From: Pseudomonas sp. ML2-2023-3
Lineage (GTDB): Bacteria; Pseudomonadota; Gammaproteobacteria; Pseudomonadales; Pseudomonadaceae
NCBI RefSeq assembly: GCF_037055275.1
Contig: NZ_CP146343.1
Location: 1,522,501-1,586,500, forward strand
Length of the DNA stretch: 64,000 nucleotides
Reading direction: 5' to 3'
A model generated the notes under the pieces. That model had not been told where the DNA came from. It did no database searches and saw nothing but the letters and a program-made list of their open reading frames with translations. This document shows positions 62,306 to 64,000 of this stretch, one piece after another. How positions within the stretch are numbered: position 1 is the stretch's first letter; each line of letters opens with the position of its first letter. Both the position numbers and the translations under genes were made by a program.

Positions 62306-63127
62306 ATGGGTAAGTTAGCGGTAGTGTGCGCGATGGGGGCCGGGTTATTGCTCGGCGGTTGCCAGGCGGTGAATACCACCAATGGCGGTGCGGTCGGTGT
62401 CGAACGCAAGCAGTACATGTTCAGCATGCTGTCGAGCCAGCAGGTTGACCAGATGTACGCGCAGTCTTATCAGCAGACAGTCAGCGAGGCGAGCACCAAG
62501 GGCGCCCTGGACAAGACCAGCGCCAACGCCAAGCGTTTGCAGGCAATCGCCAACCGACTGATTGCCCAGGCCCCGGCCTTTCGTCCGGATTCCGCGCAAT
62601 GGAACTGGGAAGTCAATCTGATCAAGAGTGACGAGCTCAATGCCAACTGTGGCCCTGGCGGCAAGATCATCTTTTACAGCGGGATCATCGATCAGCTCAA
62701 ACTCAGTGATGATGAAATCGCCGCGATCATGGGCCATGAAATTGCCCACGCCTTGCGTGAGCACGGGCGTGAATCCATGTCCAAGGCTTATGGCATCGAG
62801 ATAGCCAAGCAAGGTGCTGGCGCATTGCTGGGGTTGGGGCAGGACAGCCTGGGGCTGGCCGACACGGTGGTGAACTACAGCCTGACCCTGCCAAACAGTC
62901 GCAGCAATGAAAACGAAGCAGACCTGATCGGCCTGGAGCTGGCAGCGCGTGCGGGTTACAACCCGAATGCGGCGATCACCCTGTGGCAGAAAATGGCTCA
63001 GCAATCACAGGATGCACCGCCTGAGTTCATGAGCACTCACCCGGCCTCCAGCAGCCGGATTGCAGCGCTGCAAGGGGCGATTCCGAAGGTGATGCCGCTT
63101 TATCAGCAAGCCCCGAAAACCCAGTAA
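62306..63127 (+). CDS. M48-family metalloprotease lipoprotein (LoiP/YcaL-like)
   Basis: 273 residues. Lipoprotein signal with lipobox LGGC and Cys19; zinc-protease motif HEIAH at 144-148 (GHEIAHALREH) and the third ligand Glu in NENEADLIGLELA near residue 204. The length and architecture match single-domain periplasmic M48 proteases that trim outer-membrane proteins. The C-terminal STHPASSSRIAALQ is typical. Stands alone; a family B repeat follows. Confidence 0.93.
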   Translation: MGKLAVVCAMGAGLLLGGCQAVNTTNGGAVGVERKQYMFSMLSSQQVDQMYAQSYQQTVSEASTKGALDKTSANAKRLQAIANRLIAQAPAFRPDSAQWNWEVNLIKSDELNANCGPGGKIIFYSGIIDQLKLSDDEIAAIMGHEIAHALREHGRESMSKAYGIEIAKQGAGALLGLGQDSLGLADTVVNYSLTLPNSRSNENEADLIGLELAARAGYNPNAAITLWQKMAQQSQDAPPEFMSTHPASSSRIAALQGAIPKVMPLYQQAPKTQ

Positions 63128-63147
63128 CTTCGGGCGTTGCGCACTCC

Positions 63148-63233
63148 TGTAGTCGCTGCCGCAGGCTGCGATAAGGGCCGAAGGACCTTCAGGGTCGCTT
63201 CGCACCCCATCGCCGCCTGCGGCAGCGACTACA
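63148..63233. repeat. REPIN-like pair, family B variant
   Basis: TGTAGTCGCTGCCGCAGGCTGCGAT ... CCGCCTGCGGCAGCGACTACA. It has the same TGTAG...CTACA ends as the other family B copies, but the inner arm (CTGCCGCAGGC) differs from GACGAGGCACG, so it may be a separate subfamily. It lies between convergent genes. Confidence 0.82.
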
Positions 63234-63238
63234 AGTCA

Positions 63239-63826
63239 TTAAACCCAGCCGCTGATCTGCATCGCCTTGTACACCGCCACGATGGCCAGTACGACAAACG
63301 CGGTGGCTGCCAGGCGGCGGATCAGGGTCAGCGGCAGTTTGTCAGCGGCAAAGTTACCCGCCAGAACCACCGGCACGTTGGCAATCAGCATGCCCAGGGT
63401 GGTGCCGATAATGACCAGCCACAAGTCCGGGTATTGGGCCGCGAGCATCACGGTCGCCACTTGCGTCTTGTCGCCAATTTCGGCAATGAAAAATGTAATC
63501 AGGGTGGTAACGAAAGGCCCGTACTTGCGCGCGGTGCTGGCTTCGTCGTCGTCCATCTTGTCGGGCACCAGGGTCCACAACGCAGTAGCGGTAAAGCTTG
63601 CCGCGAGGATCCAGTGCAGCATGGCGTCACTGAAGAAGGTGCTGAACCAGGCGCCTACGGCACCGGCCGCGGCATGGTTGGCCAGGGTCGCGACCACGAT
63701 GCCGGCGATAATCGGCCAGGGTTTGCGAAAGCGAGCGGCAAGAATGAGGGCGAGCAGCTGCGTCTTGTCGCCGATTTCGGCCAAGGCAACAATTGCGGTA
63801 GGAACGAGTAAGGAATCGAGCATCAT
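63239..63826 (-). CDS. TMEM165/GDT1 (UPF0016) family manganese/calcium transporter
   Basis: 195 residues with two copies of the family signature EIGDKTQ (residues 17-23 and about 114-120), each at the start of a three-helix half. Bacterial members export Mn2+. About six hydrophobic segments. The leader upstream resembles a yybP-ykoY manganese riboswitch (63849 to window end), which fits Mn-controlled efflux. Confidence 0.93.
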   Translation of the reverse strand: MMLDSLLVPTAIVALAEIGDKTQLLALILAARFRKPWPIIAGIVVATLANHAAAGAVGAWFSTFFSDAMLHWILAASFTATALWTLVPDKMDDDEASTARKYGPFVTTLITFFIAEIGDKTQVATVMLAAQYPDLWLVIIGTTLGMLIANVPVVLAGNFAADKLPLTLIRRLAATAFVVLAIVAVYKAMQISGWV

Positions 63827-63848
63827 CAGGTGGCTTCCAGGGGCGGGT

Positions 63849-64000
63849 CGACACGGCTATGACACGTACAGCCTTCCCGCCCCGGGTAAGGTGTTCGTGT
63901 CATAGGTCTTGTCAAACCCCGGTCCGTCTGTGCGGACACCTGGGTCGCATACGCCATGGTCTGTTGACCAAGTATGTTGACGTATGCCGGACGAGCGTGG
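63849..64000 (-). promoter_or_regulatory. Probable yybP-ykoY manganese riboswitch, 3' part (5' end outside window)
   Basis: Reading the minus strand from the window edge: GCATACGTCAACATACTTGG and then ATGGCGTATGC, which can pair back, resemble the GUCAACAUACU arm of yybP-ykoY elements in front of Mn exporter genes. The usual GGGGAGUA half would lie beyond base 64000. Downstream, CTATGACACG (63896-63905 on this strand) and CGTGTCATAG (63857-63866) form a perfect 10-bp outer stem, a likely expression platform ending 30 bases before the gene. Confidence 0.6.

Noticed and set aside
672..63233. CRISPR-like recurrence of a 20-base repeat across the window
   Set aside because: Copies are kilobases apart, paired as inverted repeats and located between genes; these are REPINs, and no cas genes are present.

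Overview
The window is a stretch of Pseudomonas chromosome, most likely from a non-aeruginosa species of the fluorescens/putida side of the genus. The gene content and order (ndh - MOSC - pilCD - coaE - yacG; nadC - ampDE; piuABC - sel1 - speC; dpp genes - roxSR; mqo) match the Pseudomonas core layout known from P. aeruginosa. The intergenic spaces carry the short GC-rich REP/REPIN palindromes typical of the genus. No tRNA, rRNA, CRISPR array, transposase or phage gene was seen.

Layout. 1-4.3 kb: 3' end of a glutamate decarboxylase gene, type II NADH dehydrogenase, a DUF3094 microprotein, MOSC and DUF1780 proteins and a membrane protein. 4.4-7.9 kb: pilC-pilD-coaE-yacG, with pilA divergent and pilB absent from its usual place. 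8.1-10.1 kb: a two-gene alkylation-repair operon (an Ada/AraC/AlkA fusion plus Ogt). 10.1-14.3 kb: nadC, a DUF1631 protein, ampD-ampE. 14.4-22.1 kb: tatD-cra and, divergently, the fructose PTS operon fruBKA with a Cra operator in between. 22.2-28.9 kb: iron uptake (flavoreductase/PepSY protein, TonB receptor PiuA, dioxygenase PiuC, Sel1 protein) with Fur-box-like sites. 29.1-31.4 kb: an A+T-richer two-gene insert encoding a XaxA/XaxB (YaxAB-like) binary alpha-pore-forming toxin. 31.4-36.5 kb: speC and an OpuC osmoprotectant ABC transporter. 36.9-39.1 kb: prfC and a small secreted acidic protein. 39.2-50.0 kb: dipeptide uptake (dppBCDF, three DppA-type binding proteins, an OprD-family porin). 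50.5-56.1 kb: a SIMPL protein, the RoxSR redox two-component system, an SbmA/YddA-type ABC exporter and two small proteins. 56.2-64 kb: malate:quinone oxidoreductase, a YajG-like lipoprotein, an acyltransferase, small Cys-rich and DUF2007 proteins, an SRAP (YedK/HMCES-like) protein with altered active-site positions, an M48 lipoprotein protease, and a TMEM165/GDT1 transporter whose leader looks like the 3' part of a yybP-ykoY manganese riboswitch cut by the window edge.

How the parts relate. Several blocks are self-contained pathways: fructose uptake to fructose-1,6-bisphosphate under Cra control; outer-membrane porin, binding proteins and ABC importer for small peptides; iron-siderophore uptake with cytoplasmic-side reduction; and muropeptide recycling and sensing (AmpDE). 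The points most worth a second look are the toxin locus, the paired LacI-family-type operators upstream of the peptide porin, the missing pilB, the substituted SRAP active site, the small acidic secreted protein, and the two families of paired palindromic repeats. All assignments come from reading sequence and remembered family knowledge; no database search was run.
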